Assembly (NCBI GenBank): GCA_001464455.1
Contig: LNEI01000019.1
Location: 62,001 to 126,000 of the forward strand
Direction: 5' to 3'
DNA length: 64,000 bases
From: Acidobacteria bacterium Ga0077534
GTDB lineage: Bacteria > Acidobacteriota > Blastocatellia > Pyrinomonadales > Pyrinomonadaceae
Position numbers and translations under genes: made by a program. Position 1 is the stretch's first letter; each line of letters opens with the position of its first letter. Below are positions 16,695 through 25,114 of the stretch, piece by piece. A model generated the notes under the pieces. That model did not search any database. It had not been told where the DNA came from and saw only the letters and a list, made by a program, of their open reading frames with translations.

Positions 16695-19016
16695 ATGAAA
16701 ATAAGGTATTTCGTCCAGTCGATAGCGTTTTTGTTTTTGGTTTCCGGCATCTACGCATTTGATGGGTACGAATTTCATCGCCTGCCCGGCGAGCCTTTGA
16801 TCCGCATCGGACTTTCTACGAACGCCAGTTCAGTGTCGATCACGACGGCAGACTCGTCTCTAGTTGCGGTGAGTCCGGACGAGACGAGCAAGCTTCTCGG
16901 CACCGCTCGAGTATCTGTTTCGGTCCGAGCCTATCGGCCACCCGAGGTTGAAAATTTCCGGATCGAATTTCAGGATTTTCCGACTCAGAACGATGCCAAT
17001 TCGATCGCTCGCGATATTCGTGAGGCAACGGGCGAGACTGCTCTGACGAGCCTAGACCCCGCATCCAACACCTGGAAGATCTGGGTCGGAAAGGTTTTCG
17101 GCTCCGAGATCGAGGCCGATGAGTTAAAGGCCAAACTAGCTGAAAAGGGCTTTGAGGATGCTGTCGTGGTAGCTGAGACGAAGGCAGTCATCTCACCCGA
17201 CGCGATCGCTCTATCGCAGCAGCTCAGGGCCGCGGGCCCGAGCGAAGTCAGGAGCCTGGTCAGGACGACCACGTCAACCCAGCCGAATGCTTCCGGACCT
17301 GTTGCTTCTAACCTTCGCGAAGTCATGGTTAACGGCCCGAGCCCGGTAGCACGCTATTCGTCATTAAAATCGATCGCATTCGGCTCGGTAAACGAACGGC
17401 TCAACCCGGTGCGCTTAAATGGCAAGGCGTATCGAGGAAAGATCGAGGTTTTTGTAAATTCACGCGGCACTCTGACAGTCGTTAATGTTGTGCCTCTTGA
17501 AGATTATCTGCTCGGCGTAGTTCCGGCGGAACTAGGTCTGCCGCAGCTCGAGGCGCAAAAGGCCCAGGCAGTCGCCGCTAGAACTTATGCGGTCGCAAAC
17601 ATCGGCCATTTTGGAAAGCAAGGTTTTGACATGGTTCCCACGGTTTCATCCCAGGTTTACAAGGGCGTATCGATCGAAAACCGAATGGGTACCGAGGCAG
17701 TTCGGCAGACCACGGGGATCATAGCTACCTATAAGGGCAAGCCTATAACTGCATATTACACATCAACCTGCGGTGGCAGGACGGAGGATGGAAAACACAT
17801 CTTTGAGGACGAGCCTTACCTGAAAGGTGTCGAATGCTCGCTTGAGGGCCGACGGCATTTCGAGCCATTTTTGATCAAAACATCGCGCACGCCCGCAAAA
17901 CTTCGTGACGAAGGCCACCTCGAACTAGTTCGTCTGATGTCGCTGCTCGCCTCGAACGGTTTCCAGCTTTCAACCGGCCAAATGACCGATGAATGGTTCG
18001 AAGACGTCCCCACACCCGGCGAGATGTCGAACTGGCTAAACAACCTCGCCGGCCGCTTTGGCAAGACGTATCCTAACGTCGATCGAAATTCAGCAAACCC
18101 AGTTGAGCTTGCCCGTATCATCGCCGGTTTTGTGTATGCTCCCGGCTATGCCGACACGATGCTGAGCGAGTCGGACATCAATTATCAGCTTTCATTCGAT
18201 GACGCGACTGAGATCCCGAAGGATCGACGAGCAGATTTCGCATTGCTGCTGCGTGACGGTCTGTTTTCCATCCACCCGGATCTGACGCTCAAACCAAATC
18301 GTCCTTTCTCACGTGCGCGCATGCTCCGGCTGATCAAGCAGATCTATGAGAAAAGGAAGTGGCTTGCAGAGACATCGACGGCTACAACGAAAGCATCTGT
18401 TGACGGCAAACTCGTACTTAGACAGGGAAAGACGGAACGGCAGCTGGCGATCCGTCCGGATGTATTTCTGTTTCGGGAGTTTGGATCGACAATGTATCCC
18501 GTTCGCGAGGCCGCCCTGGTCGGCGGGGAAACGGTCGCGTATCAACTCGACGCACTCGGCGCCGTCAAGTACCTGGAAATAAGACCAACCACCTCTCCGA
18601 CAACGGCCGAGAATATGTCTTCATTTGTTCTATGGAGCCAGTCGCTTTCTGCCGGTGCGGTCCAGAGCCGCCTTTCACGATATGTTCGTGGTATCGGTAC
18701 GCTGTACGACCTGAACATTAAGAAACAGGGCTATTCCCGCCGAGCCGTCGAACTCGAGATCATTGGCTCGAACGGAACCAAAATTCTTAGGGGCGGCAAG
18801 ATACGCTCGGCACTACGACTAAATGAACAGCTCTTCGTCATTAACAAACGTTATTCGGGATCGAATGTTGTAAGTTACACATTCACTGGCCGCGGCTGGG
18901 GCCACGGTGTCGGGATGTGCCAGTACGGGGCATTTGGCCTCGCCAAGATGGGTGTAAAATACGATGAGATCGTCAAGCACTACTATAGCGGGGTCGATTT
19001 GACTAAAGCGTATTAG
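16695..19016 (+). CDS. SpoIID/LytB-domain protein with SPOR domain and large insertion
   Basis: 773 aa from ATG 16695; the first about 22 residues (KIRYFVQSIAFLFLVSGIYA) form a signal peptide. Around residues 75-145 is an SPOR-like peptidoglycan-binding repeat (DFPTQNDANSIARDI, WKIWVGKVF). SpoIID motifs follow: PLEDYLLGVVPAEL, QAVAARTYAVA and YYTSTCGGRTED. The closing SpoIID motif GRGWGHGVGMCQYGA appears only at the end, so about 330 residues interrupt the domain. The insert has an SLH-like stretch (DLTLKPNRPFSRARMLRLI). Likely a periplasmic lytic transglycosylase/amidase-type cell wall enzyme. MarC follows 8 bp later. Confidence 0.88.
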   Translation: MKIRYFVQSIAFLFLVSGIYAFDGYEFHRLPGEPLIRIGLSTNASSVSITTADSSLVAVSPDETSKLLGTARVSVSVRAYRPPEVENFRIEFQDFPTQNDANSIARDIREATGETALTSLDPASNTWKIWVGKVFGSEIEADELKAKLAEKGFEDAVVVAETKAVISPDAIALSQQLRAAGPSEVRSLVRTTTSTQPNASGPVASNLREVMVNGPSPVARYSSLKSIAFGSVNERLNPVRLNGKAYRGKIEVFVNSRGTLTVVNVVPLEDYLLGVVPAELGLPQLEAQKAQAVAARTYAVANIGHFGKQGFDMVPTVSSQVYKGVSIENRMGTEAVRQTTGIIATYKGKPITAYYTSTCGGRTEDGKHIFEDEPYLKGVECSLEGRRHFEPFLIKTSRTPAKLRDEGHLELVRLMSLLASNGFQLSTGQMTDEWFEDVPTPGEMSNWLNNLAGRFGKTYPNVDRNSANPVELARIIAGFVYAPGYADTMLSESDINYQLSFDDATEIPKDRRADFALLLRDGLFSIHPDLTLKPNRPFSRARMLRLIKQIYEKRKWLAETSTATTKASVDGKLVLRQGKTERQLAIRPDVFLFREFGSTMYPVREAALVGGETVAYQLDALGAVKYLEIRPTTSPTTAENMSSFVLWSQSLSAGAVQSRLSRYVRGIGTLYDLNIKKQGYSRRAVELEIIGSNGTKILRGGKIRSALRLNEQLFVINKRYSGSNVVSYTFTGRGWGHGVGMCQYGAFGLAKMGVKYDEIVKHYYSGVDLTKAY

Positions 19017-19024
19017 TTTTCGGA

Positions 19025-19630
19025 ATGGATGCTTTTTCGGCCGCACTACTATTGTTTTTCGTGATGGACCCGCTCGGTAACATCCCGCTTTTCATGACCA
19101 CGCTAAAAAAGGTGGACGAACGGCGGCGGCGGCTGGTAGTTGTGCGCGAATTGCTCATCGCCCTTGGAGCCCTCATTGGCTTCTTGTTTCTCGGGCAGTA
19201 CTTGCTGAGATTGCTGCAGCTTTCCGAAACGGCTCTGACGACCGCCGGCGGCATTATCCTAATGATCATTGCCCTAAAGATGATCTTTCCCCGACGCGAT
19301 AGTTCGCTCGAAGAAGAGGTTGATGGCGAACCTTTTATCGTACCGCTTGCGATACCATACGTCGCCGGGCCGTCGGCCATGGCGACAGCTCTCCTGCTGA
19401 TGAGCCGGGAACCCCTCCGCTGGCCGGAATGGCTATTGGCAGTCATATTAGCGTGGTTCGCCTCTGCCGTTATCATCTATTTTTCCGGCTATTTTGCACG
19501 ATTCCTGGGGGAAAAAGGCCTTGTAGCGATCGAACGTTTGATGGGAATGCTTTTGATCACGGTCGCCGTCCAAATGCTGTTAAACGGTATCGGCGAATTC
19601 ATTAACGCATCAAAATTGCCCCAGCCTTGA
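19025..19630 (+). CDS. MarC family integral membrane protein
   Basis: 201 aa, six predicted membrane helices. The first helix contains the family motif FVMDPLGNIPLF. IPYVAGPSAMATALLL is the second conserved stretch, within an internal repeat. UPF0056 members are inner-membrane proteins of unknown transport activity. The start lies 8 bp after the SpoIID stop, suggesting one transcript. Confidence 0.9.
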   Translation: MDAFSAALLLFFVMDPLGNIPLFMTTLKKVDERRRRLVVVRELLIALGALIGFLFLGQYLLRLLQLSETALTTAGGIILMIIALKMIFPRRDSSLEEEVDGEPFIVPLAIPYVAGPSAMATALLLMSREPLRWPEWLLAVILAWFASAVIIYFSGYFARFLGEKGLVAIERLMGMLLITVAVQMLLNGIGEFINASKLPQP

Positions 19631-19665
19631 GCCGACGCGCAGCCAGCCTCACAGAGAGAAAAATG

Positions 19666-19694
19666 TTGACTACTAATGTATATCAGTGTTTAAT
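19666..19694 (+). promoter_or_regulatory. Probable sigma-70 promoter of the diguanylate cyclase gene
   Basis: TTGACT (19666-19671), exactly 17 nt, TTTAAT (19689-19694). Both hexamers have five of six consensus bases. It lies 62 bp upstream of the ATG at 19757. Confidence 0.6.
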
Positions 19695-19756
19695 ACCTAG
19701 AGCGTAACTGATACGCCCCGCCTTTTTTTGGTTCTTGATCTTCCCCCCTCGCCCCG

Positions 19757-22735
19757 ATGAGAACGTGCCTATTCATAAGCTTATTCCTCCTACTTGGGCT
19801 CTCCGTGCCTGCGTCTGCCCAGTACCGCTTTGATACATGGACGACGGATAACGGCCTCCCGCAAAACGGCATCCGTCAGATAACGCAAACTCAGGAAGGT
19901 TACTTGTGGTTTACGACATTCGACGGTCTTGTACGCTTTGATGGCGTGCGATTTACGACATTCAATAAGAGCAATACCCCGGGCATAATCAACAATAGGT
20001 TTACCGGCATTTTCGCCGACAAGGACGGAACGATCTACGCCACAACGATGGAAGACGGCGTATTGACGATCTATCACGATGGCGTGTTCACGTCGATGAC
20101 ATCCGACCAAGTGCCCGGCCACTACATCGGCAAGATCGAACCGGGGGCTGATGGAAGACTGCGGTTCCTATCGGAAGACGAAGACAGAAAAGGGAAAAGC
20201 TGGTATCACCTGACCGACGGGAAGTTCGAATTTGTCGAAAAACAGGCAAGTATCGAAGCCGACATAACCTTAGACGAGAAGTACGGAAGCCGATGGGGTG
20301 TCACACGCGAGTCGGTCACTCAGTCCAGTCAAACGGAAACTTTTCGGGTTTCGCTCGACACTTCCGAGCTGAAATTTCGACCGGCTTTTTTTCAGTCAAG
20401 CGATGGTTCGCTCTGGATCGGGGAGAACCGAGTTCATCGAGTTCGGAACGGAACTATCCGAACGTTCGGTGAAAGTGATGGATTGCCAAAGAGATCTATC
20501 TACCATTCGTTTTGGGAGACCGCTGACGGCAGCGTATGGTTCGCCAGCGGCGGCGGCGCGAGTTTTACCGTTGGTATGGTACAGATCAAGGACGAACAGG
20601 TATCGATCTGGGGAAAAGATCACGGATTGACCGGGTCGATGATCCAGGACCTATACCATGACCGCGAAGGCACTACTTGGCTAGCGACCGACCGCGGACT
20701 AGCCCGTATGCGGCGCCAAGTTATCGAGGGGTTCACGACAAAAGACGGATTGGACTATTCAGAGGTCTATCCGCTTTATCGACGCCGGAATGGCGACATC
20801 TGGATCGGCAGCACAAAAGGCCTTAGCGTTTACCACAATGGAAAATTTGCTCCGTTAACACTGAAACCGCCTCCGCCGGGTACGAGCGAAAAACAGACTT
20901 GGAATTCGGGTCGCATGTCCGTTCAATCTCTCTTCGAGGACGAGCGAGGCGTAATGTGGGTCGGCCTGAACGGTGGTCTTTATCTTATCGAGAACGAAGT
21001 GCCTCGAATGATCCTCGAAGGATCTCACGTTTTCGCTATCCGGAATGACAGTCGCGGGAACATCTGGCTGGCCACGAACAAGGGACTTTTGGTCTACGAC
21101 CGCAACTATGCGGTGACTGCCCGGTACGCGACCGAGGACGGTTTGCCGAGCGAGTTCATGACGTTCATTTTCGAGGATTCTAAGGGCGTTATGTGGTTTG
21201 GCGGCCACGGCGGCCTTACCCGGTTTGAGAATGGAATATTCAAGAATTACACGAAGTCGCACGGCCTAGTGGGCAATTACGTCAGAACGATCTACGAAGA
21301 TGCCGACGGGGCGATGTGGATCGGCACTTATGATGAAGGAATGAGCCGATTCAAGGACGGCGTTTTCTTCAACTATGAGGAGGAGCAAGGCCTCTACAAC
21401 AGTGGCGTTTTCGCTATCGAGGAGGACGCGGCTGGATTTTTCTGGATAAGTTCTAACCGCGGCATCTATCGCGTCCAGAAGCAGGAACTGAATGACCTGG
21501 CGGCTGGAAAGATATCAAAAATAAATAGCGTAGGTTTTGGAAAACAGGACGGCATGCTAAATAACGAATGCAACGGCGGCAGACAGCCTGCGAGCGTTCG
21601 CGACGAGCGTGGCCGCATTTGGTTTCCAACGCAGGAAGGGGTCGCGATAGTCGATCCGACAGCGGAACGGACCAACCTTCTTCCGCCGACCGTCGTCATT
21701 GAAGACGTTATTGCGCAGCGGCAGAATGTGAATTTTCGGAGCGGAGCTACGATCGCTCCGGGTGAGAGGGACATCGAGATCCGCTACACCGGTATCAGCC
21801 TTATCCACTCGGACCAGATCAAGTTTCAGTATAAGCTCGAAGGGCATGACAATGACTGGATAGATGCCGGAACGCGGCGAACGGCACATTATTCATACTT
21901 GCCGCCGGGAAGTTATTCATTTCGCGTACGAGCCGCCAACAGCGACGGCGTCTGGAGCACAAAAGATGCGGCGGTATCGGTCGAGCTGTCGCCCTTCTTC
22001 TACCAGACCAAAGCGTTTGTACTAATTTCAATATTGGCTGCGGCTGTCTTGCTACTCGTCGTATGGAAGATAAGCGTACACCAACTGGAGGCTAGAGAAC
22101 GGCGATTGACACGGCTCGTAGCAGAGCGAACGTCTGAATTAGCAAGGGCCAACGACAACCTAACCGCGTTGGCAAATTCCGATGGTCTAACAAACATCGG
22201 CAACCGGCGAAGGTTTGAGAGCTTCCTGACCGACGAATGGCACCGAGCTGTCCGGTTTAAGACCGAGATCTCACTAGTCCTTTTCGATATCGACCATTTC
22301 AAGCTATTCAACGACACCTATGGCCATCAAGCGGGGGACGAATGCCTGCAACGAGTTGCCGAGGCATTTGCTGCAACCATTAAGCGCCCGACTGATCTGG
22401 TCGCTCGTTTTGGCGGGGAAGAATTTGCGATGGTACTCGGCGGAACGGATGCAGCCGGAGCCCTTCAGCTTGCGGAAGACGCGGTCGATAATGTGAGGCG
22501 AATGCAGATCCGCCACAGCGAATCATTGACGAGCGAATTTTTAACCGTTTCCGTCGGTATCGCGACGGTTTTTCCAAACTTCGACATGACGGAGAATGAG
22601 CTTATCAAACTCGCCGACTCAGCACTTTACAAAGCAAAACAAGACGGCCGAAATCGGATCTTTGTTTACGATCAAATAAGTCGCGGCTCGTTAAACGCTG
22701 ACCTCCTCGCTCGCGATATTCTTATCGCCAGTTGA
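19757..22735 (+). CDS. Periplasmic reg_prop sensor / diguanylate cyclase
   Basis: 992 aa. The signal peptide ends at SVPASAQ. Two seven-bladed beta-propellers of reg_prop repeats follow (repeated W-F/I-G-T-x-x-G-L patterns, beginning TWTTDNGLPQNGIRQI), then a Y_Y_Y domain (IEIRYTGISL...YSYLPPGSYSFRVRAANSDG, quoted in part). One membrane helix lies near residues 753-772, then a short coiled coil and a C-terminal GGDEF domain. The active site is GGEEF (886-890), and RPTD five residues before it is an intact inhibitory I-site. It should synthesise cyclic di-GMP in response to a periplasmic, probably carbohydrate, ligand. Confidence 0.93.
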   Translation: MRTCLFISLFLLLGLSVPASAQYRFDTWTTDNGLPQNGIRQITQTQEGYLWFTTFDGLVRFDGVRFTTFNKSNTPGIINNRFTGIFADKDGTIYATTMEDGVLTIYHDGVFTSMTSDQVPGHYIGKIEPGADGRLRFLSEDEDRKGKSWYHLTDGKFEFVEKQASIEADITLDEKYGSRWGVTRESVTQSSQTETFRVSLDTSELKFRPAFFQSSDGSLWIGENRVHRVRNGTIRTFGESDGLPKRSIYHSFWETADGSVWFASGGGASFTVGMVQIKDEQVSIWGKDHGLTGSMIQDLYHDREGTTWLATDRGLARMRRQVIEGFTTKDGLDYSEVYPLYRRRNGDIWIGSTKGLSVYHNGKFAPLTLKPPPPGTSEKQTWNSGRMSVQSLFEDERGVMWVGLNGGLYLIENEVPRMILEGSHVFAIRNDSRGNIWLATNKGLLVYDRNYAVTARYATEDGLPSEFMTFIFEDSKGVMWFGGHGGLTRFENGIFKNYTKSHGLVGNYVRTIYEDADGAMWIGTYDEGMSRFKDGVFFNYEEEQGLYNSGVFAIEEDAAGFFWISSNRGIYRVQKQELNDLAAGKISKINSVGFGKQDGMLNNECNGGRQPASVRDERGRIWFPTQEGVAIVDPTAERTNLLPPTVVIEDVIAQRQNVNFRSGATIAPGERDIEIRYTGISLIHSDQIKFQYKLEGHDNDWIDAGTRRTAHYSYLPPGSYSFRVRAANSDGVWSTKDAAVSVELSPFFYQTKAFVLISILAAAVLLLVVWKISVHQLEARERRLTRLVAERTSELARANDNLTALANSDGLTNIGNRRRFESFLTDEWHRAVRFKTEISLVLFDIDHFKLFNDTYGHQAGDECLQRVAEAFAATIKRPTDLVARFGGEEFAMVLGGTDAAGALQLAEDAVDNVRRMQIRHSESLTSEFLTVSVGIATVFPNFDMTENELIKLADSALYKAKQDGRNRIFVYDQISRGSLNADLLARDILIAS

Positions 22736-22753
22736 CATGGTAAGGTCTGCATG

Positions 22754-23068
22754 TCAAGCCGTCTTTCGAATTACTTTTTTTAACGCGGCTTTCCATTTTG
22801 CCCCAGTCGCCCTGCCGTCCGAAATGCTTGCGTATTCGTTGTGGGGCTGCATGAATGAAAATCGATAAGTCTCTGAGCCGATAATGACTTTCATTCCCCC
22901 GCCGAAATAATGCCAGGGGAACTTAACCGCCGCGATCGTTTCCGGAGAAACATCGAAGCGGGTACCATTCTCGCCCAGGAATGAAAAGTTCTTTTCGGAA
23001 AGTTGCAAACGGCCCATCTCGCTGCCAGAAATGCCGACCATCAGCCAGACCGTATCTTCGATTCGCAT
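22754..23068 (-). CDS. Conserved hypothetical protein (PH-like)
   Basis: 104 aa from ATG 23068, 2 bp after the stop of the DUF1304 gene. The frame stays open far upstream (to 23536), but that part is out-of-frame DUF1304 sequence. The protein has VWLMVGISGSEMGRL, FSFLGENGTRFDVSPETI and GMKVIIGSETYRFSF, a beta-rich pattern like small PH-type proteins. No signal peptide and no known function. Confidence 0.7.
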   Translation of the reverse strand: MRIEDTVWLMVGISGSEMGRLQLSEKNFSFLGENGTRFDVSPETIAAVKFPWHYFGGGMKVIIGSETYRFSFMQPHNEYASISDGRATGAKWKAALKKVIRKTA

Positions 23069-23070
23069 AT

Positions 23071-23436
23071 TTAGTGAAGATGAAGCAAGACCAGAGCGAC
23101 CAAAGCGGGCAATGCCTGGATGAAAATGATCTTTCTGCTGACCGTGATCGCTCCGAAAACGCCGGCGACGATCACGCACGACAAAAAGAAGATCTGAAAA
23201 TGAACGCCATCCTGCCCGCCCTCGTATAAACCGACAAGCAATCCTGCCGCTAGGAATCCGTTGTAAAGGCCCTGATTCATCGCTAGCTTCTTGGCACGTG
23301 TTGCCTGCTCGATCGAGTGCCCAAATGCCCGAAGTCCGGGGCCCTTGTCCCACAGGAACATCTCGAGGGCCAAAAAATACACGTGCAAGAGGGCTACAAG
23401 AGCTACAAGGAGTTGGGTCAGTATGTTGATACTCAT
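23071..23436 (-). CDS. DUF1304 membrane protein
   Basis: 121 aa from ATG 23436, which overlaps the stop of the upstream gene (ATGA). Four membrane helices are visible. Family landmarks are HVYFLALEMFLW near the N-terminus, NQGLYNGFLAAGL in the middle and a C-terminal VALVLLHL. Function unknown; small integral inner-membrane protein. Confidence 0.85.
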   Translation of the reverse strand: MSINILTQLLVALVALLHVYFLALEMFLWDKGPGLRAFGHSIEQATRAKKLAMNQGLYNGFLAAGLLVGLYEGGQDGVHFQIFFLSCVIVAGVFGAITVSRKIIFIQALPALVALVLLHLH

Positions 23437-24089
23437 TTGCCAGAGTTTCTGCACAACGGCGGCACCGGAATGCTGAAAGAATTGAAGACAGCGTCAGCCG
23501 CTTCGATACTCGCCTCGAGTAATAGGATCTGGTCACCGTATATTCCCGGGTAGCAGGTGTAAAGAAGATTTTGTGAACCCGGCAGACGTGTAGAATTCTG
23601 GCCGACCGATAGTGAGCGAGTTACCTTAACCTTGGCGGTGACCGGATTATAAACTGTCAGGACAATAGTCGATGCTCGTGCCGAGGTTCCAGAAAACATA
23701 TCGTTACGTAGTTCGACAAGAACGACGTAGCTTTCGGATTCCGATTTAGCAAGTTTGATCGCATCTCGTCGGTTCATCGAACCAGAATCCTTTACTTCGA
23801 CGAGGGATGACCGTCGAAGGCGCTCTAGGGTCCAGGAGTGAATGCTTTGCGGCGAGATCAATCGCGAAGGGCCAGCGAGCGGAATATCAGAGACGAATCT
23901 TAGGTTGTGGTCAGGCTTTGGCGGCTTCTTGCTCTCCGTGGCAAGTTCCGGAGTCGGAGTAGGCGTTGCAACGGCCGGACTGCCCTTCGGCAACCGCCGT
24001 CCGCTCTGCGCGGTAATCAGGGTCGATGCCAAAAGACAAAGCCCAATAACAACAAAAGCTTTCGCTAAGCGGAAGGATCTGATCGACAT
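23433..24089 (-). CDS. Exported hypothetical protein
   Basis: 218 aa from ATG 24089, chosen because AAGGAG stands 7 nt upstream; the in-frame extension to 24161 lacks this. The N-terminus (RLAKAFVVIGLCLLAST) is a signal peptide followed by a Thr/Pro-rich linker (ATPTPTPELATES). The mature part has LAKSESESYVVLVELR and two Cys (LYTCYP, PPLCRNSG). It may be a lipid- or stress-related periplasmic protein, but no family is recognised. Divergent from the HinP1I-like gene. Confidence 0.7.
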   Translation of the reverse strand: MSIRSFRLAKAFVVIGLCLLASTLITAQSGRRLPKGSPAVATPTPTPELATESKKPPKPDHNLRFVSDIPLAGPSRLISPQSIHSWTLERLRRSSLVEVKDSGSMNRRDAIKLAKSESESYVVLVELRNDMFSGTSARASTIVLTVYNPVTAKVKVTRSLSVGQNSTRLPGSQNLLYTCYPGIYGDQILLLEASIEAADAVFNSFSIPVPPLCRNSGK

Positions 24090-24164
24090 CGTAATGCTCC
24101 TTGAGACCGTTTCATTGAAATTACGCCAAAAGTCGCATACTATCAAGCAAAATATCGGCACACA

Positions 24165-24989
24165 ATGTTAGATAGATTTATCAGGATCGTCTTTTCGCTG
24201 CTTCTGCTTACCGCTGTCTGTGTTACGTGGGGAGCGGCTCAAGTTGCTACCTCAGACAAAGCGGCTCTCGGGTCTAGTACCGCGAAGAACGGCTTCAAAA
24301 ACGAGAATGAGATCCGCGATAAATTTAATAATTGGCGAATCGACAAGGACGCTCAGGAATGGCTGGCCGCAATGAATTACCGTATCGCGGAGGTTGATAA
24401 CGTCGTAGCCGCAAAGCCCCATGGCCAGAAATCAGATGTCGAGGTACGCGTCACGACCAAATCGGGCGAAAGGAAAGAAGGAATCTCAATAAAGCTCGTT
24501 TCGAGCCCAAATGGTTTCAACCAGATCGACAAACGTTGGCTCGCGACCTACGCGAAGATGTGGAAAATGCCGCCCGAACTGCATACATCCCTTAAGCTCT
24601 TTGTCGGCGAAACGCCGCCAAGGCCAACCGGTCGGGACAAGAAGAGGATGTACTTGACCGAACTCACTCCGGCCGAACAGGCTGCGGTGCTTGATTTCTT
24701 TAGCTCCAAGCGTGATGAGATCATCTCAGACCTCTTCTCCGGAGACGGGGCGCACGCGGCAGACTGGATAATGGTCGCGTTCAAGTCGACGGCAAATACG
24801 CGCTGGATCATCCGCTCATTGGCAGATGCGATCAAGCATTTTGCCGACGGAAAGGTCGAAATAACGCGGGCCGGCAACTTAAAGATCGGACGGATCACAA
24901 TGCAGCGAAAGGGTGGAGACGGTGGCCGCGAAACTGCGAAGATGCTTCAATTCAAAATAAACCCGGTACACCTCTTTGACGCAAAATGA
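24165..24989 (+). CDS. HinP1I-like restriction endonuclease with N-terminal signal peptide
   Basis: 274 aa. Residues 1-26 (RIVFSLLLLTAVCVTWGAAQ) form a Sec signal peptide. From about residue 35 the protein follows R.HinP1I (GCGC-specific, about 247 aa) to its end. From memory of HinP1I these segments match: STAKNGFKNENEI, KSDVEV, IKLVSSPNGFNQIDKRWLA, RRPTGRDKKRM-like KKRMYLTE, and RITMQRKGGDGGRETAKMLQ. The catalytic Asp is in KSD and the Lys in SIK; the Gln I recall before that Lys is Ser here. No in-frame ATG, GTG or TTG lies between the signal peptide and the nuclease domain. No methyltransferase is adjacent. Confidence 0.88.
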   Translation: MLDRFIRIVFSLLLLTAVCVTWGAAQVATSDKAALGSSTAKNGFKNENEIRDKFNNWRIDKDAQEWLAAMNYRIAEVDNVVAAKPHGQKSDVEVRVTTKSGERKEGISIKLVSSPNGFNQIDKRWLATYAKMWKMPPELHTSLKLFVGETPPRPTGRDKKRMYLTELTPAEQAAVLDFFSSKRDEIISDLFSGDGAHAADWIMVAFKSTANTRWIIRSLADAIKHFADGKVEITRAGNLKIGRITMQRKGGDGGRETAKMLQFKINPVHLFDAK

Positions 24990-25072
24990 GATTTTCGCGG
25001 ATGCAGGTGATAGGTGCGGCGGTGATAGTGACACTTCTGATCGCCGCTGCACTCATCCGTTTGCTGGGGTGA
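24986..25072 (+). CDS. 28-residue single-helix membrane peptide coupled to the nuclease gene
   Basis: The ATG at 24986 overlaps the nuclease stop (ATGA). The frame encodes a 28-residue peptide, MRFSRMQVIGAAVIV followed by TLLIAAALIRLLG, then TGA. It has basic residues first and then one hydrophobic helix. The stop-start overlap is the main evidence for translation. It could be an accessory or immunity peptide of the nuclease, or chance; too short for homology. Confidence 0.45.
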   Translation: MRFSRMQVIGAAVIVTLLIAAALIRLLG

Positions 25073-25114
25073 ACTCTGGCCTCCAAATTGCCACCTGTTT
25101 TGCGGGGTGACCTT

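Noticed and set aside
22754-23536. Single 260-aa protein on the minus strand
   Set aside because: The first 155 codons read the DUF1304 gene out of frame. The plausible protein starts at 23068.
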